From: CBDUXP01 sp965371225 [NCBI: uncultured bacterium]
Lineage (GTDB): Bacteria > Abyssobacteria > SURF-5 > CBDUXP01
DNA: 64,000 nt
Direction: 5' to 3'
Assembly (NCBI GenBank): GCA_965371225.1
Contig: CBDUXP010000004.1
Span: 1 to 64,000 of the forward strand
Shown here: piece after piece, positions 7,904 through 15,276 of the stretch
Numbering within the stretch: the first letter of the stretch is position 1
How the letters are laid out: the number at the start of each line of letters is the position of its first letter
Made by a program: the position numbers and the translations under genes
Notes under the pieces: generated by a model
Told to the model about the DNA's origin: nothing
The model's database searches: none
Seen by the model: the letters and a program-made list of their open reading frames with translations, nothing else

Positions 7904-9553
7904 ATGAGTGCTGAGGCGGCGCGCCCGTGGTGGCAGGACGGCGTCATCTACCAGATTTACCCGCGCAGCTTTGCGGACAGCAACGGCGACGGCATCGGGG
8001 ACCTGCGCGGCCTCATCGCGCACCTGGACCATCTGAACGACGGCACCGAGCGCAGCCTGGGGATCGATGGCATCTGGCTGTCCCCCATCTATCCCTCCCC
8101 CATGCACGACTTCGGCTACGACGTGAGCGATTACTGCGCCATCAGCCCGGAGTTCGGCACCATGGACGACTTCCAGGAGTTGCTCACCGAGGCGCACCGG
8201 CGGGGCATCCATATCATCATGGACCTGGTGTTGAGCCACACCTCGCACGAGCATCCGTGGTTCGTGGAAGCGCGCGCCTCGCGCGACAATCCCAAGCGCG
8301 ACTGGTACCTGTGGCACGACGGGCCGGAGGGCACCTACCCGAACAATTGGATGGCCAGTTTCGGCGGGCGGGCGTGGGAGTGGGATGCACGCACGGAGCA
8401 GTACTACATGCACTCCTTCCTCGCCGAACAGCCGGATGTGAACTGGCGCAATCCCGAGGTCCAAGCGGCCATGTGGGACGTGTTCCGGTTTTGGCTGGAC
8501 CTGGGGGTGGACGGGTTTCGGCTGGATGTGGCGAATTGGTATCTCAAGGACGCCGAATTTCGGGACAATCCCACGAAACCCTTCGGGCGGCGCGCGTACG
8601 ACCGCCAGCATCACGTGTACGACCGCAACCGGCCGGAAACGATCGAGATCATGAAAGAGATCCGCCGCGTGGTGGACGCGTATCCGGCGCGGATGACGGT
8701 CGGCGAGGTGTGGCAGGAGCCCGGGGGCGAGCCGACGCTGCCGGTGGCCTACTGCGCGGATGGCGAGGGGCTGCACCAGGCGTTCAACTTCGCGTTCCCC
8801 TTCGGCAAATGGGACGCCGCGGCCTTCGCGCGCACAGTCGAGCAGTGGGAGCACGCGTTGGGTGAGACCGTGTGGCCCAACTACACGCTGAGCAATCACG
8901 ATATCCCCCGCGCCTATACGCGGTTTGAGGTGGCCGGCGAAGCGGACGCGCGGGCGCGCGTCGCGGCCGCAATGCTCCTCACCCTGCGCGGGACGCCGTT
9001 CTTGTATTACGGCGAGGAGATTGGGATGCGCAACGGCCGCATCACGAAAGCGCAGTTGCAGGACCCGCTCGGCAAGCAGTACTGGCCGGCCCCGGTGGGG
9101 CGCGATGGGGAGCGGACGCCCATGCAGTGGTCCGCCGCGCCGCAGGGCGACTTCACGACGGGAACACCGTGGCTGCCGGTCAATGCCGATTACCCCACGT
9201 GCAACGTCGCGCGCCAGTCGGACGATCCAGCGTCACTCCTGCAGTGGTACCGCACGTTGATCCACCTGCGGAAGCGGGAACCTGCGCTGCACCGGGGCGC
9301 GTACCGGCAGATCGAGACCGGCTCCCCTGCCCTGTTCTGCTACGAGCGCACGTGGGAGGCCGAGCGCGCCATCGTCTGCCTGAACTTCGATCGCCACCCG
9401 CAGACGTATGCGCTGCCCGCCGGCGGGGCGCAGTGGCGGGTGCTCGCGAGTGTGAGCCGCGCGCCGGATTCCATGCTCGAGAGGGGCCCCGTGACGCTCG
9501 GGGCCTACGACGTGCTCGTCGCGAAGGCGTCCGCGAGTCCGGTCGCGGGCTAG
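7904..9553 (+). CDS. GH13 alpha-glucosidase (oligo-1,6-glucosidase type)
   Basis: 549 aa; cytoplasmic, no signal peptide. A (beta/alpha)8 alpha-amylase barrel begins at WWQDGVIYQIYPRSF, with ADSNGDGIGDL typical of the oligo-1,6-glucosidase/trehalose-forming GH13 subfamilies. The catalytic triad is visible: nucleophile Asp in DGFRLDVANW, acid/base Glu in VGEVWQE, and the stabilising Asp in TLSNHDIPR. A C-terminal beta domain follows. The protein probably hydrolyses or transfers glucose from short alpha-glucans. GTG 7868 and ATG 7904 are both in frame; 7904 gives the family-like start and has a purine-rich GGCGGGAG upstream. Its stop overlaps the convergent neighbour by 4 nt. Confidence 0.9.
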   Translation: MSAEAARPWWQDGVIYQIYPRSFADSNGDGIGDLRGLIAHLDHLNDGTERSLGIDGIWLSPIYPSPMHDFGYDVSDYCAISPEFGTMDDFQELLTEAHRRGIHIIMDLVLSHTSHEHPWFVEARASRDNPKRDWYLWHDGPEGTYPNNWMASFGGRAWEWDARTEQYYMHSFLAEQPDVNWRNPEVQAAMWDVFRFWLDLGVDGFRLDVANWYLKDAEFRDNPTKPFGRRAYDRQHHVYDRNRPETIEIMKEIRRVVDAYPARMTVGEVWQEPGGEPTLPVAYCADGEGLHQAFNFAFPFGKWDAAAFARTVEQWEHALGETVWPNYTLSNHDIPRAYTRFEVAGEADARARVAAAMLLTLRGTPFLYYGEEIGMRNGRITKAQLQDPLGKQYWPAPVGRDGERTPMQWSAAPQGDFTTGTPWLPVNADYPTCNVARQSDDPASLLQWYRTLIHLRKREPALHRGAYRQIETGSPALFCYERTWEAERAIVCLNFDRHPQTYALPAGGAQWRVLASVSRAPDSMLERGPVTLGAYDVLVAKASASPVAG

Positions 9554-10284
9554 ACGGCCAGCGCGAGTTCCTGCTGCCAGAGCTTGAGATATGCCGCGGT
9601 GCGGGGCGCGGCGGCGGTATCCAGGTTGCGCCATATGGCCTGCAGGTCCGCCATGGTGTCCACGTCGCGGATGACATGTTGGCGCAGTATCGTGCGGGAA
9701 ATGCCCCGCTCCGCCAGCAGCGCCTCCGTCTCCGCGAGTTCGCGGCCGGATGACCACGCGGTCAGGTCGAAGATGTCCCGCCAGACGCGCATGCCGATGA
9801 GGTTGTAGGCCCCGTCGTGCGCGGGGACCAGGGCCACGTCCGCCGTCTCGAGCGCGGTGAAGGCATCCTGGACGACGACCGGTGGCAGCGCGGGATAGTC
9901 GGACGCGGTGATGAGCACGTTTCCCGGGAGCAATTGCTGGAATGCCGAGCGCAACAGGTCGCCCATGATCTCGCCCTCGAGGAGGATCGTCGCCACCGGG
10001 TACCCGAGCAACTGCGCAAAGCGCGCGGGATCCTCGGGCGAGGAGACACCCAGCAGGAACCGGTAGTCCCCCTGCTCGTGCGCCTCGACGCGATCCTGTA
10101 CGAACGCCCCATAGAGCTGGCTGGTCCATTCGAGGGCCAGGCTGTTCCCCAGTGCCGTCGCGTCCTGGCGCCGGCGCACGTCCTTCAGCCCATGCCCCTG
10201 CGTCTCGGCGGTCCCCAGCGCCAGGCGGGTTTTCACCTTGCCCACCTCAGGGAACTTCGCGAACATTACGAGGGTGCGTTGCAC
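9550..10284 (-). CDS. DUF2064 glycosyltransferase/nucleotidyltransferase-like protein B
   Basis: 244 aa. It begins LVMFAKFPEVGKVKTRLA, the diagnostic start of DUF2064 (TIGR04282-type, GT-A-like fold). The second conserved region, ASDYPALPP, holds the acidic pair that would bind metal; HDGAYNLIGMR follows. Fold relatives transfer nucleotidyl or glycosyl groups, but the exact reaction is not known for this family. It is the last gene of a leftward operon with a paralogue (26 nt upstream), a sugar kinase-like protein and a nucleoside hydrolase. Compared with typical members the canonical DCPDL is altered to DYPAL, so activity may be divergent. Confidence 0.7.
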   Translation of the reverse strand: MQRTLVMFAKFPEVGKVKTRLALGTAETQGHGLKDVRRRQDATALGNSLALEWTSQLYGAFVQDRVEAHEQGDYRFLLGVSSPEDPARFAQLLGYPVATILLEGEIMGDLLRSAFQQLLPGNVLITASDYPALPPVVVQDAFTALETADVALVPAHDGAYNLIGMRVWRDIFDLTAWSSGRELAETEALLAERGISRTILRQHVIRDVDTMADLQAIWRNLDTAAAPRTAAYLKLWQQELALAV

Positions 10285-10310
10285 GGTAGTACCGTTGGTC
10301 TCGGCGGGAG

Positions 10311-10967
10311 TCAGACGCCCAGGGCCGCCATCGCCGCGAGGGTGTTGGGGAACCGGGCCGCGTCGAGCCGGGCAGGCAGCGCGCGTACCGCGTCCGGCCC
10401 GTCCACGTCCTCACTATCGTACGCAACCTCGACGCTCATGCCCAACTGTTCCGCATGGGCCGCGAAGCCGGGCATGGGCGGCTGCTCGGCAAAATCGTAC
10501 TCCCACAGCGCCGGGTTCCAGGTGCGCTGCCCAATGCACCAGAAGCGCTCCCCGCGTTCCCGCCCGATGACCACATCCACGCTGTCCAGCTTCGTGAACA
10601 CGTCGTCGAGGAATTGCGGCGACAGGTCGGGCACATCGCTGGCGGCGACGATGACCTTGTCCGTCGCGGCCAAGCCCACCTCCACCATACGCGCCCAGCG
10701 CGCGGGCAGGTTGCGGGCGGGGATGAAGCAGAGCTGGCCGGGGCGTTGCACGAACGGCCGGTAGTACGCCATGGCGCTCCGCGGCCCGTAGGCGAGCCGC
10801 ACGTCGGCTTCGCCATCGGCGAACAGCGGTGGCAGGAGGTCCCGGTGCCACGCCGCCCAGAACGCCTCCGCCGGCTCGGGACCAAACGTGTCGCTCAAGC
10901 CCCGGCGCTTGCATTCGGTCGCGGGCGGCATGGCGAGCACGTAGGCCCGGGGTGGGTGGAACGGCAT
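10311..10967 (-). CDS. DUF2064 glycosyltransferase/nucleotidyltransferase-like protein A
   Basis: 218 aa. Paralogue of the next gene downstream: it has AASDVPDLSPQFLDDVF and a following GRERGERFWCIG, matching the family's second half. The N-terminal motif is diverged (RAYVLAMPPATECKRRGLSD). No membrane segment. The start lies 2 nt from the stop of the kinase-like gene, so the two are probably cotranslated. Two adjacent DUF2064 copies suggest subunits of one enzyme or two activities on related sugars. Function is unproven. Confidence 0.65.
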   Translation of the reverse strand: MPFHPPRAYVLAMPPATECKRRGLSDTFGPEPAEAFWAAWHRDLLPPLFADGEADVRLAYGPRSAMAYYRPFVQRPGQLCFIPARNLPARWARMVEVGLAATDKVIVAASDVPDLSPQFLDDVFTKLDSVDVVIGRERGERFWCIGQRTWNPALWEYDFAEQPPMPGFAAHAEQLGMSVEVAYDSEDVDGPDAVRALPARLDAARFPNTLAAMAALGV

Positions 10968-10969
10968 CT

Positions 10970-11953
10970 TCAGTTCCCCAGGTCCCGCACGCGGCAGGCC
11001 GGGTCGATGATGCAGCGCTTCGCCGCCGTCGCGATGGCGGCCTTCCGTTCCGGATCCTGCACGTACGCGACGGTGTTAATGCCGGAGACGCGGAACAGCA
11101 TTTCGACCCCGATCTGCTGGACGGCGCGGCGCTCGAACCCGGCATCCTGTGCGTACGTGACGTCGCCTTGGTACGCGCCCCAGAACGCGTCTACCGCGGT
11201 GCGCACGGCCGGCGCCATGGCCGGGGAGTTATAGGCGTGAAGCAGGTAGTGCGCCAGCATGAATCCCACGTCCTGGGCCGGGTCGCCGTAGTTGCAGAAC
11301 TCCAGGTCGTAGACACCCGGGCGCGGCCCGTCCACCAGGACGGACGCGGTCCAGAAGTCGCCGTGGAGCAACACCTGCTTGCGTTCCGTGAAGGCCTGCG
11401 CCAACCCTTCGATGTGCGGGACCACCTGGGGATCGTCGCAGAACCCGAAGAAACAGAACTCCAGGCGCAACGCGTGCATGGCCGCGTTCGCGAAGCGCGC
11501 CGCGAGGGCGGGCTGCTCGGCGGTGCGATTGTGCAAGGCTGCGAGGAACGTCCCCAGATTCCCCGCGACGCCGGTGTCCACGTCGCCCGCGATGAGCGCG
11601 TCCTCGAGGCGGCGCCGGTCCGCACCCAGGTCCGTCATCGCCAGCACGTTGCGCTCCGCGTCGAACCAGAGCGGGCGCGGCACGTCGGCGCCGGGCCACG
11701 GCGGTTGTGCCGCGAGGTACGCGAGCGCCTCGTACTCGAAGCGCAGCCGCTCCGGCGTGGCGCAAATCTCCGGAAACGCCCGCAGGTGCGGCAACGCTTG
11801 CTTGAGCACGATGCTGGTCTCGCCCGCATCCCGCACGCGGAGGACGGTGTTCATGAAGCCGCCTTCGAGCAGGTGGGTCTCCCCTCCCGCATTGGCGAGC
11901 AGCCCGGCGTCGGCCGCCAGCCCCGGGGCGGAGGTTTCGTCCAGAATGAACAT
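10970..11953 (-). CDS. Methylthioribose-kinase-like phosphotransferase
   Basis: 327 aa; protein-kinase-like/aminoglycoside-phosphotransferase fold. GGFMNTVLRV forms the nucleotide loop and IVLKQALP carries the probable ATP-binding lysine. The catalytic loop is VLLHGDFWTASVLV, whose layout (HGD, then Ser in place of the usual Asn) matches methylthioribose kinases rather than most APH enzymes. The metal-binding YDLEFCNYGDP follows. MtnK adds phosphate to C1 of 5-methylthioribose; here the substrate may be that or another free pentose, which fits the nucleoside hydrolase encoded 2 nt upstream. Length is shorter than the roughly 400 aa of classical MtnK, so the assignment to a precise sugar is open. 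Confidence 0.72.
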   Translation of the reverse strand: MFILDETSAPGLAADAGLLANAGGETHLLEGGFMNTVLRVRDAGETSIVLKQALPHLRAFPEICATPERLRFEYEALAYLAAQPPWPGADVPRPLWFDAERNVLAMTDLGADRRRLEDALIAGDVDTGVAGNLGTFLAALHNRTAEQPALAARFANAAMHALRLEFCFFGFCDDPQVVPHIEGLAQAFTERKQVLLHGDFWTASVLVDGPRPGVYDLEFCNYGDPAQDVGFMLAHYLLHAYNSPAMAPAVRTAVDAFWGAYQGDVTYAQDAGFERRAVQQIGVEMLFRVSGINTVAYVQDPERKAAIATAAKRCIIDPACRVRDLGN

Positions 11954-11955
11954 GG

Positions 11956-12828
11956 TCACCGCAGCAGCGAAAACAACCGCGCCCGGAACGGCTCGGCCTC
12001 GACCGCGGTGCAAAAGGTCACCGTGCGGGCGGGACCCTCGGGCAGCGCGTGCAGCAATGGCCGGCCGTCTCGCTCGACGATTTCGGTTTTCAAATCGTGC
12101 ACGGTGTAGAGTTCCGGGTCCGTAAGATACCCCACAGCGACCGCATCCCACGGATGGAAGTAATCCAGGCCGAAGCTCGCCTGCCAATGATCCACCCACG
12201 CGTCCAGCGGCCCCCGGAGGTATCGCGCCACCGGCGTGTCGGCTGCGGCCAGCGCGGCCACGTCCGCCCGGGTGACGGCCACCCCCACCGAGACTTCGAA
12301 TCCGGCGTACACCAGGGGAAAGGCCTGGTCCAGGACCACCTGGGCGGCGGCCGGGTCCAGCTCGAAGTTCAAGTCCATCACGCCCGCCGTGGCGGTGCCC
12401 AGGAGAAACTCGACGCCGGGCCGGCGGCCGCCGACGAAAACCAATTGGGTGACGTTCGCGGCGATGTGGGGGGCGTGGCGGAGGGCCCCCGCAATATTCG
12501 TCAGCGGCCCGAGGGCCAGCACGGTATGCGGCCCGGCCGCCAACGCGGCAATCAACGCGTCCACTGCCGGCGTGCGCACCTCCAGCTCATGCGCTCCGGC
12601 GGCTCCGCGGGCGACCGGCACGTCCCCACACCCGGCGAGCGCCAGCACCTCGCGCGCCAGGCGGTCCGTATCGTCGATGGCCGCGTTCCCGAAGACGGCC
12701 GTGACGCCCCGGACGTCCAACGCGGGATGCCGGCACGCCTGCACCAGCGCCACCGCGTCGTCCACGTCACATCCGGGGAGGCCGATGGCCGGATCGGTAT
12801 CGATCAGAACGGGCAGGGGCTCAGGCAT
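11956..12828 (-). CDS. Inosine-uridine preferring nucleoside hydrolase family protein
   Basis: 290 aa. The N-terminus has the Ca2+-binding acidic cluster of IUNH enzymes (LIDTDPAIG followed by CDVDDAVAL), with six extra residues inside the usual DTDxxxDD spacing. VFGNAAIDDT and LALGPLTNIAGAL are family motifs. FYHPWD-like YFHPWDAVAVGYL near the C-terminus holds the late active-site Asp. It should cleave the N-glycosidic bond of a nucleoside, releasing free ribose or a modified ribose and base. It is the first gene of the four-gene operon running down to 9550; the next start is 2 nt away. Substrate unknown; the kinase neighbour hints at methylthioadenosine-like or ordinary nucleoside salvage. 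Confidence 0.85.
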   Translation of the reverse strand: MPEPLPVLIDTDPAIGLPGCDVDDAVALVQACRHPALDVRGVTAVFGNAAIDDTDRLAREVLALAGCGDVPVARGAAGAHELEVRTPAVDALIAALAAGPHTVLALGPLTNIAGALRHAPHIAANVTQLVFVGGRRPGVEFLLGTATAGVMDLNFELDPAAAQVVLDQAFPLVYAGFEVSVGVAVTRADVAALAAADTPVARYLRGPLDAWVDHWQASFGLDYFHPWDAVAVGYLTDPELYTVHDLKTEIVERDGRPLLHALPEGPARTVTFCTAVEAEPFRARLFSLLR

Positions 12829-12858
12829 GCACGGCTGGAGGAACGCCCGGGCGACCCG

Positions 12859-13320
12859 TCAGGATTCGACGGTTCGGCGATTGATGTGCGTCCGCAAGCG
12901 GGACCCGACGATCCGGATCAAGTTGACGAAGATTTTGGCGGCCATGCGCGGCTGCTTGCGCATGAGCACCTCCAGTACGGTCTCGTTGATGACGAACAGT
13001 TCGGTGTTCCCGACGGCGATGGCGGATGCGGCTCGACCTTCACTGCTAATCAGCGCGGACTCGCCGAACACATCCCCGACTTCGCAGGTGTCGATTTCAT
13101 GCAGCGCGCCGTCCACATCCCGGGCGATGCGCACCGCGCCGGCGAGCACCGCGTACATGGCCACGCCGGGGTCGCCCTGCCAGAAGACGTGTTCCCCGTC
13201 CGGGAAGGTGTTGCAGTGGCCCAGCGCGGTAATGCTGTCAATCTCGCGCTCGGTGAAGCCGTCGAACAGCTTGGCGGTGTACAGGGTGGCCAGTTGGGCC
13301 GCGAGATCCGGGCTCGGCAT
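12859..13320 (-). CDS. Single-domain cyclic-nucleotide-binding protein
   Basis: 153 aa. One cNMP-binding domain covers residues 15-130, including the phosphate-binding cassette region GDVFGESALISSEGRAASAIA, in which E and R are placed as in CRP/PKA regulatory domains. The C-terminal LRTHINRRTVES is too short for a DNA-binding helix-turn-helix, so this is a bare sensor domain that probably acts by protein contact. ATG 13320 is chosen over 13371 because a strong TATACT -10 box at 13330-13335 would lie inside the longer version. It resembles the C-terminal halves of the two-domain protein at 20031-20930, including FVNLIRIVGSRLR versus LLNLFRIVAARLR, and so belongs to the same signalling group. 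Confidence 0.82.
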   Translation of the reverse strand: MPSPDLAAQLATLYTAKLFDGFTEREIDSITALGHCNTFPDGEHVFWQGDPGVAMYAVLAGAVRIARDVDGALHEIDTCEVGDVFGESALISSEGRAASAIAVGNTELFVINETVLEVLMRKQPRMAAKIFVNLIRIVGSRLRTHINRRTVES

Positions 13321-13329
13321 GCTGGCGTG

Positions 13330-13359
13330 AGTATAAGAAGCCGCTCGCGGCCAGGTCAA
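13330..13359 (-). promoter_or_regulatory. sigma-70-like promoter, leaderless, of the cNMP-binding gene
   Basis: On the minus strand TTGACC (13359-13354) and TATACT (13335-13330) are separated by 18 nt. The ATG at 13320 is nine bases after the -10 box, so the transcript would start at or a few bases before the start codon. Confidence 0.6.
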
Positions 13360-13364
13360 TTTGC

Positions 13365-13393
13365 TTGACACCCCCCAGGGGCGCCCGTAAGCT
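13365..13393 (+). promoter_or_regulatory. Promoter of the GT39-like gene
   Basis: A consensus TTGACA at 13365-13370 is followed by a 17-nt spacer and TAAGCT at 13388-13393. The ATG at 13407 is 13 nt farther, giving a leader of only a few nucleotides. It lies back-to-back with the promoter at 13330-13359. Confidence 0.5.
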
Positions 13394-13406
13394 GGCCCAT
13401 CGCGCC

Positions 13407-15068
13407 ATGGCTCCTGGACCGCCGTCGCAGGTCACCCCAGCCGGGAGCCGCCCGTGGCTGGGGCTCCTCGTGTTCGCTGTGGCGGCGAGCTATCTCTTCC
13501 CGTTCTGGAATCGGGTCGGCCTAGATAGCGACGAAGCGAAGATCATCCTCGGGACCCTGCGGATCTTCGCCGGGGAACGGTTGTACGTGGACATCTTCGA
13601 GTTCGTTCCCCCGGGGCTCTACGCCGTCGTGGCCGCCGCGCTCCGCCTCAGCGGTCCAGACCCGAATATCTTCGAGCTGCGCGTTGCGGTGGTGCTGTTC
13701 GGGGCCGCGAGCGTCGTCGCCACGTGGGCCGTGGCCGCCCGGGCGACCCAGCGGCCTCTCGTGGCGCTTCTCCCGGCCGCGTTGGCCCTGGTCTTCGGGC
13801 TAAGCCACTGGTGCATCGCCAGCATCCACTGGGTCAGCACCACGTTCGCGCTCCTCGCCACCTGGGCGATGCTCGAGATCGGGGCGGTCCGGGCGCCCTG
13901 GCGGCCGTGGTTCCTCACCGGCCTGGCGACGGGCGCGGTGCTCCTGGTGGCGCAGCACAAGGGGGTGGCCCTGGGCGCGGTCGCCGTGCTGCTGGCCGTG
14001 GCGTACATGGTCCACGCGGTCCGGTTCCTCGACCGGCCCCGCAACCGGCTGGTGGGTCCCGAAGATGCCTTCGCAGTGGGCGTGGTCCTCGTGCTCACGC
14101 CGCTGTGTATTGGCCTGGCCGCGCGCGATCAATTCGCGCCCATGCTGGCGGCGGCGTTCGGATGGACGCGGGAGGGGTACGGCGTGGCGAATGCGGTGCC
14201 ATACGGCTACGGGGCGGGCATCCTCTTCGATCCGCGCAAGTGGCACGCCGTCGGTTCTACGCTGGGCCTCCCCCTGTCCGCCCTGCTCCGGCTCCTGCTG
14301 CTCGTTGCTCTGCCGGGGTGTCTCTTCGCCGTGCTGGGTCGCGGGCTCGTGCGGTGGATTTCCGCGCCCAATCCCGCTGCGTGGGCGGACCTGACCGTGG
14401 GCGTGGTGGGCGTCGCCATGTGGCTGACCGCGTGGACTCGGCCGGACGTCTTGCACCTCCTGACAGTGGCCCCGTGGGGCTTTGTTGGGGCGACGCTCCT
14501 GCTGTCCCGGGCGGAACCGGGGGGCCCGGGCCCTGGGCGGTGGGTGCGCCGCGGTGCGGTGGGGCTCGCGGTCGCTCTGGCCGTGTCCTGGGGCGCGAGC
14601 GACCAATGGGAGCAGCGCCGTTGGGGCAGCGTGCGGTTGGGCGCCCTGGGTTTTCTGAGGTATCCGCGCGATCTGGCACCGGGCTATTCGGCAGCGGACT
14701 CAGATATCGCGCAGACCATCGCGTACCTGCAGGCGGTGACCGGACCGGAGGAGCCGATCTTCGTCTACCCGTATGCCCCGTACTTCTACTACTTGGCGGA
14801 TCGGCCCAACCCGACGCGCTACAACATCTGCATTCCGGGTTACCAGGGCAAAGCGGCGATTGACGAGGTGATCGACCGGTTGCAGACGTCGCGGGTGTCC
14901 TACGTGGTGCTCGATCCGCTCGCGCATCCCGAACTGTTGCGCCAGGCGTTCCCGGGCTACGATCCGGCGCTGTTCGCGGAGAGTCCCCTGACGCAGTACA
15001 TCCACACGCGGTACGCTCCGGCGCAGGAGTTCGGGGCCGTGCGCGTCCTGCGGCGGCGGGGACGCTAA
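13407..15068 (+). CDS. GT39-like polytopic membrane glycosyltransferase
   Basis: 553 aa with roughly ten predicted membrane spans. After the first span comes GLDSDEAKIILGTLRI, then YVDIFEFVPPGLYAV. Acidic residues in the first external loop followed by a Gly/Pro-rich loop are typical of the dolichyl-phosphate-mannose mannosyltransferase-like (GT-C) superfamily. The C-terminal 140 residues are soluble and probably periplasmic (AQTIAYLQAVTGPEEPIFVYPY). The donor is likely a polyprenyl-phosphate sugar; the acceptor is unknown. It is transcribed alone, divergently from the cNMP-binding gene and convergently with the VWA/MoxR operon. ATG 13407 follows the promoter closely, and the frame could open as early as 13365. 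Confidence 0.75.
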   Translation: MAPGPPSQVTPAGSRPWLGLLVFAVAASYLFPFWNRVGLDSDEAKIILGTLRIFAGERLYVDIFEFVPPGLYAVVAAALRLSGPDPNIFELRVAVVLFGAASVVATWAVAARATQRPLVALLPAALALVFGLSHWCIASIHWVSTTFALLATWAMLEIGAVRAPWRPWFLTGLATGAVLLVAQHKGVALGAVAVLLAVAYMVHAVRFLDRPRNRLVGPEDAFAVGVVLVLTPLCIGLAARDQFAPMLAAAFGWTREGYGVANAVPYGYGAGILFDPRKWHAVGSTLGLPLSALLRLLLLVALPGCLFAVLGRGLVRWISAPNPAAWADLTVGVVGVAMWLTAWTRPDVLHLLTVAPWGFVGATLLLSRAEPGGPGPGRWVRRGAVGLAVALAVSWGASDQWEQRRWGSVRLGALGFLRYPRDLAPGYSAADSDIAQTIAYLQAVTGPEEPIFVYPYAPYFYYLADRPNPTRYNICIPGYQGKAAIDEVIDRLQTSRVSYVVLDPLAHPELLRQAFPGYDPALFAESPLTQYIHTRYAPAQEFGAVRVLRRRGR

Positions 15069-15079
15069 GGGCGGCTAGG

Positions 15080-15268
15080 CTAGGGCCCCGGCTTGCGGGC
15101 GTCGGCGTGCATGCGCGCGGACAGATCTTTGATGCACGCCTCGATCTTGCGCACGGCCTGTTCCTGCTCCTCCGTCAACTCGCCGTAGAAGCCCAACCGC
15201 AGGTTCTGCGCGTACGTCAGCGCGGGGGAAATGATGTTGATGAGGTCGTGGCGCTCGGTGCTGTCCAC
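15080..15268 (-). CDS. 62-aa HisKA-like helical protein
   Basis: 62 aa, GTG start. HDLINIISPALTYAQNLRLG followed by ELTEEQEQAVRKIE looks like the dimerisation/phosphoacceptor helices of a histidine kinase: an H-(D/E)-L-x-N-x-(L/I)-x-P-like turn, a long helix, and the GELTxEQxxAxxxI spacing seen after HisKA helix 1. No ATPase domain follows. It lies 8 nt after the VWA gene in the same direction and ends the MoxR operon. It could be a histidine-containing adaptor, or simply a dimeric helical hairpin. The resemblance is by eye and the function is inferred. Confidence 0.6.
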   Translation of the reverse strand: MDSTERHDLINIISPALTYAQNLRLGFYGELTEEQEQAVRKIEACIKDLSARMHADARKPGP

Positions 15269-15276
15269 GGCTGCGC

